NCBI GenBank assembly: GCA_934121925.1 | Contig: CAKOVK010000011.1 | Location: 1-40,361, forward strand | Length of the DNA stretch: 40,361 nucleotides | Reading direction: 5' to 3' | From: an uncultured Clostridia bacterium | Lineage (GTDB): Bacteria > Bacillota > Clostridia > TANB77 > CAG-508 | Part shown: positions 8,209-17,503 of the stretch, piece after piece | Numbering within the stretch: position 1 is the first letter of the stretch | Layout: every line of letters begins with the position of its first letter | Made by a program: the position numbers and the translations under genes | Notes under the pieces: generated by a model | Told to the model about the DNA's origin: nothing | Seen by the model: only the letters and a program-made list of their open reading frames with translations | Databases searched by the model: none

Positions 8209-9240
8209 ATGAAAAAACAAAATGGTATTACGTTAATAGCATTAATAATTACAATAATAGTAATGTTAATATTAGTAGGAGTAACAATTAATGTTGCATT
8301 AAATGGAGGACTGTTTGGTATAACAGAAGAAGCAGCAAGCAATACTCAAATGGAAGCCGAAAGAGAGCAACTATTATCAGCAGTAGTAACAGCATATGAT
8401 ACAGAAACAGGAACAATAAACAAAGGTAAATTAGAAGCAGACTTAGGAACAGGCTGGAAAGTAGAAGGAGATACAGCCCCATATACAGTAACAAGTCCAA
8501 AAGGAAATAAATTTACAGTAAATGCAAATGGAACAATAGAATATGAAGAAAAAAACAGTGATAAAGATGTAACTTTACCAGAAGGCCTTACAGTAGGTTC
8601 AGAATTTGAAATGGATGCAAACAAGGATGGAACAAAGGAAACTTGGATAGTATTATATGATGGAACAGCAGACCATTTAAATGAAAATGAAATAGAAGTA
8701 ATAAGTAAAGATACAATGGAAAATTTGACATTAGGAGCTAGTGACACAGAAGCAACAAAAGAAGACATAGAAAAAGCGATATATTCATACAATAATGCAA
8801 TAGATAGAATAAATAATTACTGTGCAAGCTTAATACAAATAGATAATTTAGGAGTAAGAAGTGTAGGAAGTAAACCAAGTAATCCAAGTTACAGGACTGA
8901 AAGCACGTATGCAACAAAAAACTTAGATAGTTGGAGCGATAAAACTGCATGGGAAACATATGGTATATTAGGAGAAGACTCAGATACTAATTATACTGAA
9001 GACTGGAATCAAATGAATACTATAGGGATACAATTGTCAGGGGACTCTAAGATTTATTGGATGGCTTCGCGAAATATTTTTGAGGATTCTACTGGTGTGT
9101 TCTTCAGAGTGGGATATATGAATGCGTACGGATACATCAACTACGCCACATTGTGGGGTGTTTTCCCTAGTGGGAGTGCAATGTGTTATGGCAATAATAC
9201 TTACGCAGTTCGTCCAATAATTAAACTCCAATATAAATAA
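8209..9240 (+). CDS. Prepilin-like protein with a variable C-type-lectin-like C-terminal domain
   Basis: From ATG 8209 the product is 343 residues; an ATG at 8194 overlaps the AGGAG ribosome binding site. The N-terminus is a type IV prepilin-like signal: KKQNG followed by ITLIALIITIIVMLILVGV, without the usual Glu5, a form common in clostridial proteins. A pilin-like helix and a spacer follow. The C-terminal third ends with a YWMASRN block, an aromatic- and Gly-rich segment, and a VRPIIKL ending, which resemble the DUF6273/formylglycine-enzyme-like fold. The DNA of this last part (about 9055-9220) is GC-richer than its surroundings and rich in codons ending in C, as in the variable region of a diversity-generating retroelement target. 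It is probably a surface or pilus-tip ligand-binding protein; the domain assignment is by pattern only. Confidence 0.72.
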   Translation: MKKQNGITLIALIITIIVMLILVGVTINVALNGGLFGITEEAASNTQMEAEREQLLSAVVTAYDTETGTINKGKLEADLGTGWKVEGDTAPYTVTSPKGNKFTVNANGTIEYEEKNSDKDVTLPEGLTVGSEFEMDANKDGTKETWIVLYDGTADHLNENEIEVISKDTMENLTLGASDTEATKEDIEKAIYSYNNAIDRINNYCASLIQIDNLGVRSVGSKPSNPSYRTESTYATKNLDSWSDKTAWETYGILGEDSDTNYTEDWNQMNTIGIQLSGDSKIYWMASRNIFEDSTGVFFRVGYMNAYGYINYATLWGVFPSGSAMCYGNNTYAVRPIIKLQYK

Positions 9241-9322
9241 TCTGGCGAAAGAATTCACACTAATCTTGAAAAGAACAAATTAGGAAATATTAAAAAATTA
9301 GAATAAACAGCATGCAGGGAAG

Positions 9323-9751
9323 TTAAAGAAATCTTTTTAATTTTTCAACTTTTTCTTCTTGAAAGCTAACAAAATCATTTAAAAGTTTATTTACATCTGC
9401 ATCTAAATTTTCATTATGATTTAATAGTCTACGACCTTCTATAATTCCCATATTGGTTCCTTGCATAAGCAATTCAGCAAGTTTAGAACTTGTAGAGTCT
9501 TTTATAGTATTAAGTTGAATTCCATACCAAAGCATAGCCTTATCCTTAATGCTCGCATTATCTGGTTCTTCGCCATAATTAGAATAAGCATCATTAACTT
9601 TATCCAAAATATTATTGTACATACTGTAATCATGATTCAAAACATTTTTAAATTCTTCATCTTCACATTTATCAAATACATACGAAATTGCCTCCATTCC
9701 CATTGTAACACCTTTACAAACCTCTTTTAATACCTTCAAATTTTTATCCAT
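9323..9751 (-). CDS. Predicted helical bundle protein, function unknown
   Basis: The product is 142 residues from ATG 9751, which follows a GGAGG ribosome binding site on the minus strand; the longer frame to 9847 lacks one. It appears all-helical with charged heptad-like stretches and no membrane segment. The pattern of long helices with Glu, His and Asp resembles ferritin-like or DUF2383-type four-helix bundles, but I do not see a definite metal-binding motif. It is divergent to the DUF1294 gene on the plus strand. Confidence 0.65.
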   Translation of the reverse strand: MDKNLKVLKEVCKGVTMGMEAISYVFDKCEDEEFKNVLNHDYSMYNNILDKVNDAYSNYGEEPDNASIKDKAMLWYGIQLNTIKDSTSSKLAELLMQGTNMGIIEGRRLLNHNENLDADVNKLLNDFVSFQEEKVEKLKRFL

Positions 9752-9861
9752 ATAAAAACCTCCAATTCTTATATTCATATTATTACCAAAAATGTTGATA
9801 AAATACAAAACAAATGATAAACTGGATTGAAGAAATATAATCAACAATGAAGGAGAAGAGT

Positions 9862-10143
9862 ATGGATGATATTTTTAGTTTGAAAAATATATTAATTTAT
9901 TTAGTTGCAATAAATTTAATAACATTTGTTACAATGTATGTAGACAAAAAGAAGGCTAAATGGGGAAAATGGAGAATAAAAGAATCAACATTATTTACAT
10001 TAGTTTTCCTAGGTGGTGGAATTGGAGGAATAGCAGGAATGTACTTATTTAGGCACAAAACAAAGAAAACAAGGTTTGTTATAGGATTTCCACTAATTCT
10101 TATAACAGAAGTGATTTGTGCAATAATACTTTTGATAAAATAA
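9862..10143 (+). CDS. DUF1294 membrane protein
   Basis: This 93-residue protein has three predicted membrane segments. The conserved DUF1294 pattern is present: a D-K-K-K-A-K..WRI segment, a GGGIGGIAGMYLFRHKTKK block and a terminal helix. The family's function is not known. ATG 9862 is preceded by AAGGAGA at the right spacing; an ATG at 9847 overlaps that site. Confidence 0.85.
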   Translation: MDDIFSLKNILIYLVAINLITFVTMYVDKKKAKWGKWRIKESTLFTLVFLGGGIGGIAGMYLFRHKTKKTRFVIGFPLILITEVICAIILLIK

Positions 10144-10151
10144 TTTAATGT

Positions 10152-10176
10152 TAAGGGCGTACAAAGTACGCCCTTA
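10152..10176. repeat. GC-rich palindrome (GGGCG family), copy 1
   Basis: TAAGGGCGTAC and GTACGCCCTTA form an 11-bp perfect stem with an AAA loop, strongly GC-rich for this genome. Similar GGGCG...CGCCC palindromes lie at 21861-21922. Confidence 0.6.
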
Positions 10177-10197
10177 CTGCGTTTTCGGCAATTTTAA

Positions 10198-10230
10198 TGT
10201 GTACTATTTTTGTTAAAAAAATAGTACACA
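10198..10230. terminator. Bidirectional terminator-like palindrome
   Basis: TGTGTACTATTTTT and its complement flank a short GTTA-type loop. It is AT-rich and symmetric and lies after the DUF1294 gene, so it may end that transcript. Confidence 0.5.
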
Positions 10231-10323
10231 TAATTATTGTAAATAACTGTAAATTGTCAAAAAAATACTGAATAATTGTTTTGGGTGTTAATAAATAGAG
10301 TGGCTAAACATTAGAATTTAAAG

Positions 10324-10353
10324 TTATTAACAAAGTTATCCACAATATCCACA
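10324..10353 (+). promoter_or_regulatory. DnaA-box-like cluster
   Basis: Three 9-mers lie close together: TTATTAACA (10324-10332), TTATCCACA (10336-10344, a perfect consensus DnaA box) and ATATCCACA (10345-10353). The flanking DNA is AT-rich. No dnaA or dnaN gene is in the window. Confidence 0.45.
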
Positions 10354-10461
10354 GGAAAAGGCAAATAATAAAAACTTGTTACATTTGGGTAACATAAACG
10401 AAGAAATTGTAATATTTGCGTTGCAAAGTTGTAATAAATTTGCAACATATCTTAAAATATA

Positions 10462-10490
10462 TTGACACAAAACGTAAGAACGTATAAAAT
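10462..10490 (+). promoter_or_regulatory. glyS promoter
   Basis: TTGACA (10462-10467) and TAAAAT (10485-10490) are separated by 17 bp, 35 bp ahead of the glyS start. Confidence 0.7.
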
Positions 10491-10525
10491 AAAATACATA
10501 TAAAAACGTGGAGAGGAGAAACAAA

Positions 10526-11914
10526 ATGGCAGACAAATCAATGGAAAAGATAGTTAATTTATGCAAAAATAGAGGATTTATATATCCAGGGTCAGAAATA
10601 TATGGAGGACTTGCAAATTCATGGGACTATGGCCCAATAGGTTCTGAAATGAAAAAAAACATAAAAGATATGTGGTGGAAAAAATTTATACATGAATCTA
10701 AATACAATGTTGGAATAGATGCTGCAATCATTATGAACCCAGAAGTATGGGTAACAACAGGACATGTAGGAGGATTTAGTGATCCACTTATAGATTGCAA
10801 AGAATGTAAAACAAGACATAGAGCAGATAAATTAATAGAAGAATGGGGATTCAAAAACGGAAAAGATATAACAGGGTTAGATGGATGGACAAATGAGCAA
10901 CTAGTAGATTATATAAAAGAAAATAAAATAGAATGTCCAAAGTGTGGAAAATCAAACTTTACAGAAATTAGAAAATTTAATTTGATGTTTAAAACATTTA
11001 TGGGAGTTACAGAAGATGCTAAATCAGAAGTATATTTAAGACCAGAAACCGCACAAGGAATGTTTGTAAACTTTAAAAATGTACAAAGAACAACAAGAAG
11101 AAAATTACCATTAGGAATAGGACAAATGGGACGTTCTTTCAGAAATGAAATAACACCAGGTAACTTTATATTTAGAATGAGAGAATTTGAACAAATGGAA
11201 CTAGAATTTTTCTGTAAACCAGGTACAGATTTAGAGTGGTATGAGTATTGGAAAAAATTCTGTAAAGATTGGTTACTAGGAATAGGAATTAAAGAGGAAA
11301 ATTTAAGAATGAGAGAACATTCAAAAGAAGAACTTTGCTTCTATAGTAAAGGAACAACAGATATAGAATACTTATTCCCATTTGGATGGGGAGAATTATG
11401 GGGAATAGCAGATAGAACAGACTACGACCTAACAAGACATATGGAAGCATCTAAAGTAGATTTAACATATTTAGATCCAGAAACAAACGAAAAATATGTA
11501 CCATATTGTGTAGAACCAGCTGTTGGTGTAGATAGAATTTTCTTAACAGCATTATGCGATGCTTATGATGAAGAAGAAGTCGGAGAAGGAGATGTAAGAA
11601 CAGTATTACATTTACATCCATCAATTGCACCATACAAAGCAGCAATACTTCCACTATCTAAAAAACTAAGTGAAAAAGCAACAGAAGTATTTGAAAAATT
11701 ATCTAAAAAATATATGTGTGAATATGATGAAGCAGGAAGCATAGGAAAAAGATATAGAAGAGAAGATGAAATTGGAACACCATATTGTATAACAGTAGAT
11801 TTTGAAACAGAAAATGACAACTCTGTAACAATAAGAGATAGAGACACAATGGAACAAGTAAGAATTAAAATTGATGAGTTAGAAAATTGGTTGGATGAAA
11901 AAATAAACAAATAA
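10526..11914 (+). CDS. glyS: Glycyl-tRNA synthetase (homodimeric type)
   Basis: This class II synthetase charges tRNA-Gly. At 462 residues it matches the single-chain alpha-2 form rather than the GlyQ/GlyS heterotetramer. The N-terminal block (MEKIVNLCKNRGFIYPGSEI..GGLANSWDYGPIG), class II motif 2 (RNEITPGNFIFRMREFEQME) and the C-terminal anticodon-binding domain are all clear. ATG 10526 follows AGAGGAGA; a GTG at 10508 is earlier but lies before that site. A consensus promoter precedes it and a terminator follows. The next gene is addA, one of the three +1-shifted genes, whose recoding inserts glycine; the proximity may be chance. Confidence 0.96.
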   Translation: MADKSMEKIVNLCKNRGFIYPGSEIYGGLANSWDYGPIGSEMKKNIKDMWWKKFIHESKYNVGIDAAIIMNPEVWVTTGHVGGFSDPLIDCKECKTRHRADKLIEEWGFKNGKDITGLDGWTNEQLVDYIKENKIECPKCGKSNFTEIRKFNLMFKTFMGVTEDAKSEVYLRPETAQGMFVNFKNVQRTTRRKLPLGIGQMGRSFRNEITPGNFIFRMREFEQMELEFFCKPGTDLEWYEYWKKFCKDWLLGIGIKEENLRMREHSKEELCFYSKGTTDIEYLFPFGWGELWGIADRTDYDLTRHMEASKVDLTYLDPETNEKYVPYCVEPAVGVDRIFLTALCDAYDEEEVGEGDVRTVLHLHPSIAPYKAAILPLSKKLSEKATEVFEKLSKKYMCEYDEAGSIGKRYRREDEIGTPYCITVDFETENDNSVTIRDRDTMEQVRIKIDELENWLDEKINK

Positions 11915-11927
11915 AGAAATGAATTAG

Positions 11928-11962
11928 AAAGAACAAAGCAGATTTAATTGCTTTGTTCTTTT
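11928..11962 (+). terminator. Terminator after glyS
   Basis: AAAGAACAAAGCA and TGCTTTGTTCTTTT form the stem and T tract. The arms share AGAACAAAG with the ends of dispersed repeat family 1. Confidence 0.8.
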
Positions 11963-12003
11963 GCTTATGATATTATTTGTATAAATAATTTTAGGAGGAA
12001 AAA

Positions 12004-15000
12004 ATGGCACATAACTGGACACCTAATCAATTACAGGCAATAAATAAAAAAGGAAAAAATATATTAGTTGCTGCTGCTGCACGGAAGTGGAAAAACTACT
12101 GTACTTGTAGAAAGAATAATAAACAAAATAATCAATGAAAAAATAGACATAGACAAGCTTTTAATTGTTACATTTACAAATGCTGCTGCTTCTGAAATGA
12201 GACAAAGAATATTAGAGGCTCTATATGAAAAAATAGATGAAAACCCAGAAAACGAAAATCTTCAAAAGCAAATTATTTTATTAAATAAAGCAAATATTTC
12301 AACAATACATGCTTTTTGCTTAGAAGTTATAAAAAATTATTTTTATGAAATTAATATTTCTTCAAATTTTAGAATAGGAGATAATCAAGAAATTGAACTT
12401 TTAAAGCAAGAAACACTAGAAGAAACTTTTGAAGAGTTATATGAGAAAAATGATGAAAAATTTGTAAATCTAGTAAACATGTACGGCGGTTATAGAGATG
12501 ATGAAGATCTAAAAGAACTAGTGCTAAAAATATATAAATACTCTCAGAGTATGCCTTTCCCAGAAGAATGGATAATAGAAAATGTAGAAAAATTTAATGT
12601 ACAAAATGAAATAGAAAAAGATTTTTCTAAAACTGTGTGGGGAAAAATACTAGTAGAAGATTTTAAAGATGAAATAGAAGATTGTATATCTGAGCTTAAA
12701 AAAACAGAAGAAAAACTAAAACAAGAAGAAGATCTTCAAAAACATTACTGTGTAATTGTAGATGACATTGATAGATTGCAAACATTGCTAAAAGAAAAAA
12801 ACACTTGGGATGATATATATGAATATTTAATGAATTTTAGCTTTGATACATGGCCTAAAGCAAAAATAGAAAACGAAGCCAAAGAATATTCAAAGAATAT
12901 AAGAGATAGTGTAAAAGAAAGAATAAAAGCTATATCTAAAAAGATATTTATATATTCTTCTAAAGAAGCAAATGAAGATATTAATAGTATGTATAATATG
13001 CTAGATTCATTAGCTATGATTATATTAAAATTTACAGAAAGATATCAAAAAAATAAAAAAGAAAAGAATATAATAGACTTTAATGATATTGAACATTTTG
13101 CGCTAAAAATCTTAGTACAAAAAGATGAAAATGGCAAATATCAGCCTACTGAAATTGCTAAATTGTATAAAAATAAATTTGAAGAAATAGCAATAGATGA
13201 ATACCAAGATAGTAACCTAGTACAAGAATACATATTAACAACAATATCTAAAGATAATAATATTTTTATGGTTGGAGATGTAAAACAAAGCATATATAAA
13301 TTCAGACAAGCAAGACCAGAACTATTCTTAGAAAAATATGATAAATATGAGCTAAGCACGAATAATGAAAAGAGTTGTGAAAAAGACACAAAAATACAAT
13401 TGTTTCAAAATTTTAGAAGTAGAAAAAATATATTAGATTTAACAAATATTGTGTTTAGCAATATTATGAGTAAAAAGTTAGGAGACATCGACTACAACGA
13501 AAACGAATATTTGAATTGCTCTGCAAATTATGAGAAACCAGAAGAAAATAAGAAAATTGCAGGCAAAGTAGAACTAGATATAATAGATTTAGCAGAAGAA
13601 ATTGAAGAGACAGAAACAGAAGCGGAAGAAATTATAGAAAAAAACGAAATAGAAGCAAAATTTGTTGCAAACAGAATAAAAGAATTATTAGAAGATAATT
13701 ATTATGTATATGACAAAAAACAAGGATATAGAAAAGCAACATATAAAGATATAGTTATATTACTTAGAACAACAAGTAATGTGGCTTCCATTTATGAAAA
13801 GGAATTAAATAAGCTAGAAATTCCAGTATTTAGTGATACTAGCTCAAGTTACTTTGAAACAGAAGAAATACAGATAGTTTTATCAACATTAAAAATAATA
13901 GATAATCCTAATAATGACATTCCATTAGTAACAGTATTGAGATCACCTATTGCAAATTTTACAGACAATGAATTAATAGAAATAAGACTAAATTCTAAAA
14001 ACACGAGCTTTTATGAAGCTTTATTAGAAACGTTAAACAACGAGGAAGATGACAAACTTAAAGTAAAAATAAAAGACTTTTTCAACATGTTAGAAGATTG
14101 GCAAGAAAAACAAGAGTATCTAGGATTAGACGAATTTATTTGGTATTTATATGAAAGTACAGGCTTTTACGATTATATTAGTAGTAGTTTAGATGGAGAA
14201 ATAAAAATAGCTAATTTAAAACTTTTATTTGAAAAAGCTAAAGATTATGAAAAAGCTAGTTTTAAAGGACTGTATAACTTTATAAATTATATAGACAAAA
14301 TAAGTAAAGGTACAGGAGATGCTGGCGCAGCAAAACTAATTGGAGAAAATGAAAATGTAGTAAGAATAATGAGCATACATAAAAGCAAAGGGTTGGAATT
14401 TCCTGTTGTATTTTTAAGCGGAACAGGGAAACAATTTAACTTGCAAGACTTAAACCAAAGTGTTTTATTACACCAAGACATCGGTTTTGGGCCAAAGGTT
14501 ATAGATTATGAAAGAAAAATTGAATATAATACTTTAGCAAAAGAAGCAATTAGAAATAAATTACTAAATGAAACTATATCAGAAGAAATGAGACTTCTAT
14601 ATGTAGCATTAACAAGAGCAAAAGAAAAATTAATAATAACAGGATATGATAAAAATTTAGAGAAATCTATAAAAGAAAAAGAAGAAATTGTTACTAATGC
14701 AAGTAAAATAAGCATTACAAACATAAGAAAAACAAAGACATACTTAAATTGGCTAGAACTAGTATATTTAAAAGAAAAAGAAAAATTGGAAAATATATTA
14801 GAAGTTAATTTTTATAATAAAGCTAACATAGAAAAAACAGATGAAGAAGAACATGGAGACAACTATAAAATTATAGAAGAATGGATTGAACAAAATTGTA
14901 AAGATGACAATGAAGAGATTAATAAAATTTTAAATTGGGAGTATAAATACGAAGAAAGCACTAAAATAGAAGGAAAAGCTTCTGTAACAGAAATAGCAAA

Positions 15001-15577
15001 AGGCTCGAGAAAAGAATTGAAAGAAATAGAAACTAAACCGAAATTTTTAGAAGAAACTGAAAATTTAAGCAAAGCAGAAATAGGAACATTAACACACTTG
15101 ATTATGCAAAAGTTAAATTTTAAAGAAGACTATGACAAACCAAAAGTAATAAACCTATTAGAAAGATTAGTTTCCGAAAAAGTTATTACAGAAAAACAAG
15201 CTGAAAGCATAGATATAACAGGAATTGTAAATTTTACAAATTCAAAAATTTATAAAGAACTAAAAAATGCAAAAAGCATTTATACAGAACAACCATTTTA
15301 TATATATTTAACAGCTGATGAAATATATGGTAATGGAATAAAAGAAAAAATATTAGTACAAGGAATAATAGACTTATATTATATAAATGCTAATAATAAA
15401 ATAGTACTAGTAGATTATAAGACAGACTATGTAGTATTAGGAAAAGAACAAGAATTAATTGATAAATATAAAAGGCAATTAGAAATTTATAAAAGAGCAA
15501 TTGAACAATCTTTAAACAGCAAAGTAGAAGAAGCATATATTTATTCAGTCAGCCTAGGAAAAGAAATATTATTGTAA
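12004..15577 (+). CDS. addA: AddA helicase-nuclease subunit, interrupted by a +1 shift at CGG (codon 27)
   Basis: AddA is the ATP-dependent helicase/nuclease subunit of AddAB, which resects double-strand breaks for RecA. ATG 12004 follows TAGGAGG and opens with MAHNWTPNQLQAIN..NILVAAAA, the normal AddA N-terminus. Codon 27 is CGG (12082-12084). Unshifted, translation ends at TGA 12136-12138 after 44 residues. Skipping the C gives GSGKTT, completing Walker A, and the frame continues to 15577, for 1190 residues in total, near the usual AddA length. UvrD-type motifs follow: FTNAAASEMR, DEYQD (about 398), GDVKQSIYKFR, SIHKSKGLEFP and LLYVALTRAKEK. A C-terminal RecB-type nuclease domain has GTLTHLIMQ, GIIDLYY, VDYKTDYV and QLEIYKRA. 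The rest of the frame shows no decay, so this looks recoded, not dead. AddB is not in the window. Confidence 0.9.
12082..12084 (+). other. In-frame CGG at the addA +1 frameshift site
   Basis: The zero-frame codons are GCA CGG AAG; the required reading is GCA (C) GGA AGT GGA AAA, i.e. Ala-Gly-Ser-Gly-Lys of Walker A. No slippery P-site re-pairing is possible for GCA, and no internal Shine-Dalgarno sequence is visible upstream. Confidence 0.85.
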
Positions 15578-15619
15578 GACTAAAATTAAAAAATGTAGAG
15601 TAAAAGAATTAACATAATG

Positions 15620-15648
15620 TTTACAAAAAAGATAAAGTGTAGTATAAT
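15620..15648 (+). promoter_or_regulatory. Promoter for the 164-residue membrane protein
   Basis: TTTACA (15620-15625) and TATAAT (15643-15648) are separated by 17 bp. Confidence 0.65.
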
Positions 15649-15678
15649 ACTATAGAATTTAATATAAGGGGAATATTT

Positions 15679-16173
15679 ATGGAAAAAATAAAAGAGTTCT
15701 TTACGTATTTTTTAATATTCATAGCTTTTTATATATTTGCTACGGTACTTACAAATTTTGCAATGAGAGAAAGATTTAATAATATAGATAATATTAAAAT
15801 TGGCATAACATCGCCAAAAATAACTGTAGAAGAAAGTAAATCTACAAATTCTAGAGGGTATGTAAAAGGAAACATAGTTAATGACACGGGGGAGCATATA
15901 AAAGATAAATACTTACAATTTGATTTTTATAACAAAAATGGAGCTTATATTGGGACAGAGGTACAAGAAATAAAGTATTTTAATGTTGAAGAAAAAGTAA
16001 ATTTTGACATACAATATAATTATAAGAATGTAAATAGTATAGAAATAAGTTTTGTGGACGAAGTTATAAAGAAAGAAGCAAGTAGTGGAAGATTTTTTGA
16101 ATTAACCGAAGAACAAAAAAACTTAGTGCTACCAGTTGCAGTAATAGTAGGACTATATGCGTTAATACCATAA
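15679..16173 (+). CDS. Membrane-anchored protein with a possible FxLYD-like domain
   Basis: The product is 164 residues with an N-terminal membrane segment (about 7-28) and a second hydrophobic stretch at the C-terminus (about 148-163). Between them lies a beta-rich domain containing GYVKGNIVNDTG, a YLQFDFYNKNGAYIGTE segment and paired strands, resembling FxLYD extracellular domains. A promoter and a GGGGA ribosome binding site precede the start. No function is assigned. It stands alone between addA and the mreB-family gene. Confidence 0.65.
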   Translation: MEKIKEFFTYFLIFIAFYIFATVLTNFAMRERFNNIDNIKIGITSPKITVEESKSTNSRGYVKGNIVNDTGEHIKDKYLQFDFYNKNGAYIGTEVQEIKYFNVEEKVNFDIQYNYKNVNSIEISFVDEVIKKEASSGRFFELTEEQKNLVLPVAVIVGLYALIP

Positions 16174-16232
16174 AAGAAAAATCTAATTTATAGTTAAATA
16201 AAAAAATAAATTTGATATAAGCTGAACAATAA

Positions 16233-16277
16233 AAATAGCAAGTTGTTTGAAAAATATATTAAAAACAATTGCTATTT
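16233..16277 (+). terminator. Terminator upstream of the mreB-family gene
   Basis: AATAGCAAGTTGTTT and AAACAATTGCTATT form a stem around an AT-rich loop, followed by a T-rich tract. Confidence 0.7.
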
Positions 16278-16356
16278 TATTCTTTTTGTAATATAATTGC
16301 AACATAAATGTAACGAAAATGTATCATAATAATAAGCAGAAAGGATAGATGCTTTT

Positions 16357-17370
16357 ATGTTCAAGTTTAGAGGTTTTGGACAAGATATAGGAATTGATTT
16401 AGGAACAGCAACAGTAATTGCATATGTAAAAGGAAAAGGGATTGTTTTAAGAGAACCTTCCGTTGTTGCTGTAAATAATATTACAAATGAAGTATTAGCA
16501 GTAGGAGGAGAAGCAAGAAGAATGCTTGGTAGAACACCAGGAAATATTGTTGCTACAAGACCACTAAAAGATGGAGTAATATCAGATTATACTGTTACAG
16601 AGAAAATGTTAAAACATTTTATAAATAAAATATGTGGTAAATTTGTATTTGCACCAAGAATAATGATTTGTATACCATCACAAGTAACAGAAGTAGAAAA
16701 GAAAGCTGTAATAGATGCTGCATCTCAAGCTGGAGCTAGAAGAGTATATTTAATAGAAGAACCAATTGCAGCAGCAATTGGAGCAGGAATAGATATATCG
16801 AAAGCATGTGGAAACATGGTTGTAGATATAGGCGGAGGAACAACTGATGTTGCAGTTATATCTCTTGGAGGATCAGTTGTCAGTACATCTATAAAAGTAG
16901 CAGGTGACAAATTTGATGAAGCAATAGTGAAGTACATCAAGAAAAAGCATAATGTAATGATAGGCGAAAGAACAGCAGAAGATTTAAAAGTAAATATAGG
17001 ATGTGTATATCCAAAAATACAAGATACAGAAATGGACATTAGAGGAAGAGATCTAGTAACAGGACTTCCAAAAACAATTACAGTAAAATCTAGCGAGATG
17101 ATGGAAGCTCTTGAAGAACCTGCTATGTTAATAGTAGATGCAGTTCATGCTACACTAGAAAAAACGCCACCAGAACTTGCAGCAGATATAAGCGATAGAG
17201 GAATATATATGACAGGTGGAGGTTGCTTAGTTGATGGATTAGACAAGCTTTTGCAACAACAAACAGGAATAAATGTAATGATAGCAGAAGATGCTGTTAG
17301 TTGTGTAGCATTAGGAACAGGAAAAGCATTAGACAATTTAGATACATTGGATGGAAAGATGGGAAGATAA
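16357..17370 (+). CDS. mbl: MreB/Mbl rod-shape actin homologue
   Basis: This 337-residue actin-family protein forms membrane-associated filaments that direct lateral wall synthesis. The nucleotide-binding blocks are present: DIGIDLGTATVIAYVKGKGI near the N-terminus, VVDIGGGTTDVAVISLGG in the middle, and a late MTGGGCLVDGLDKLL segment. The MFKFRGFGQD start suggests a membrane-binding amphipathic N-terminus. It lacks mreC and mreD neighbours, which favours a stand-alone Mbl over an mreBCD-type MreB, but the two cannot be separated firmly by inspection. An AGAAAGGA ribosome binding site is upstream. Confidence 0.93.
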   Translation: MFKFRGFGQDIGIDLGTATVIAYVKGKGIVLREPSVVAVNNITNEVLAVGGEARRMLGRTPGNIVATRPLKDGVISDYTVTEKMLKHFINKICGKFVFAPRIMICIPSQVTEVEKKAVIDAASQAGARRVYLIEEPIAAAIGAGIDISKACGNMVVDIGGGTTDVAVISLGGSVVSTSIKVAGDKFDEAIVKYIKKKHNVMIGERTAEDLKVNIGCVYPKIQDTEMDIRGRDLVTGLPKTITVKSSEMMEALEEPAMLIVDAVHATLEKTPPELAADISDRGIYMTGGGCLVDGLDKLLQQQTGINVMIAEDAVSCVALGTGKALDNLDTLDGKMGR

Positions 17371-17386
17371 TATACCATAGTATAAA

Positions 17387-17425
17387 AATGAATAGTGAAT
17401 AAAAAAATTTGCTATTCATTTCTTA
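17387..17425 (+). terminator. Terminator after the mreB-family gene
   Basis: AATGAATAG and CTATTCATT arms surround an A/T-rich loop and are followed by a T-rich tract. Confidence 0.65.
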
Positions 17426-17441
17426 TTATATAGGAAAAAAA

Positions 17442-17470
17442 TTGAAAATTTTTACGTATACACTTATTAT
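17442..17470 (+). promoter_or_regulatory. mtaB promoter
   Basis: TTGAAA (17442-17447) and TATTAT (17465-17470) are separated by 17 bp and lie 33 bp ahead of the inferred mtaB start at 17504, so the start belongs to a real transcript. Confidence 0.6.
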
Positions 17471-17503
17471 ACACGAGTAATTCTAGAGAATGGAGAAAAG
17501 AGA

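Larger units (their letters stand above)
10144..10525. other. 382-bp intergenic region ahead of glyS
   Basis: It contains two perfect palindromes (10152-10176 and 10198-10230), a group of DnaA-box-like nonamers (10324-10353), a GTTAC/GTAAC inverted repeat (10378-10393), two imperfect TTGTAAT..TTTGC repeats (about 10407-10450) and the glyS promoter. I see no T-box signature, although such an element might be expected ahead of an aminoacyl-tRNA synthetase gene. Confidence 0.6.

Noticed and set aside
10144..10525. T-box riboswitch ahead of glyS
   Set aside because: The conserved T-box sequence and terminator/antiterminator pair are not seen in this region.
12068..15577. addA starting at an internal ATG at 12068 in the +1 frame
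   Set aside because: That start has no ribosome binding site and gives MLLLHGSGKTT, lacking the conserved AddA N-terminus, which is found intact in the zero frame from 12004.
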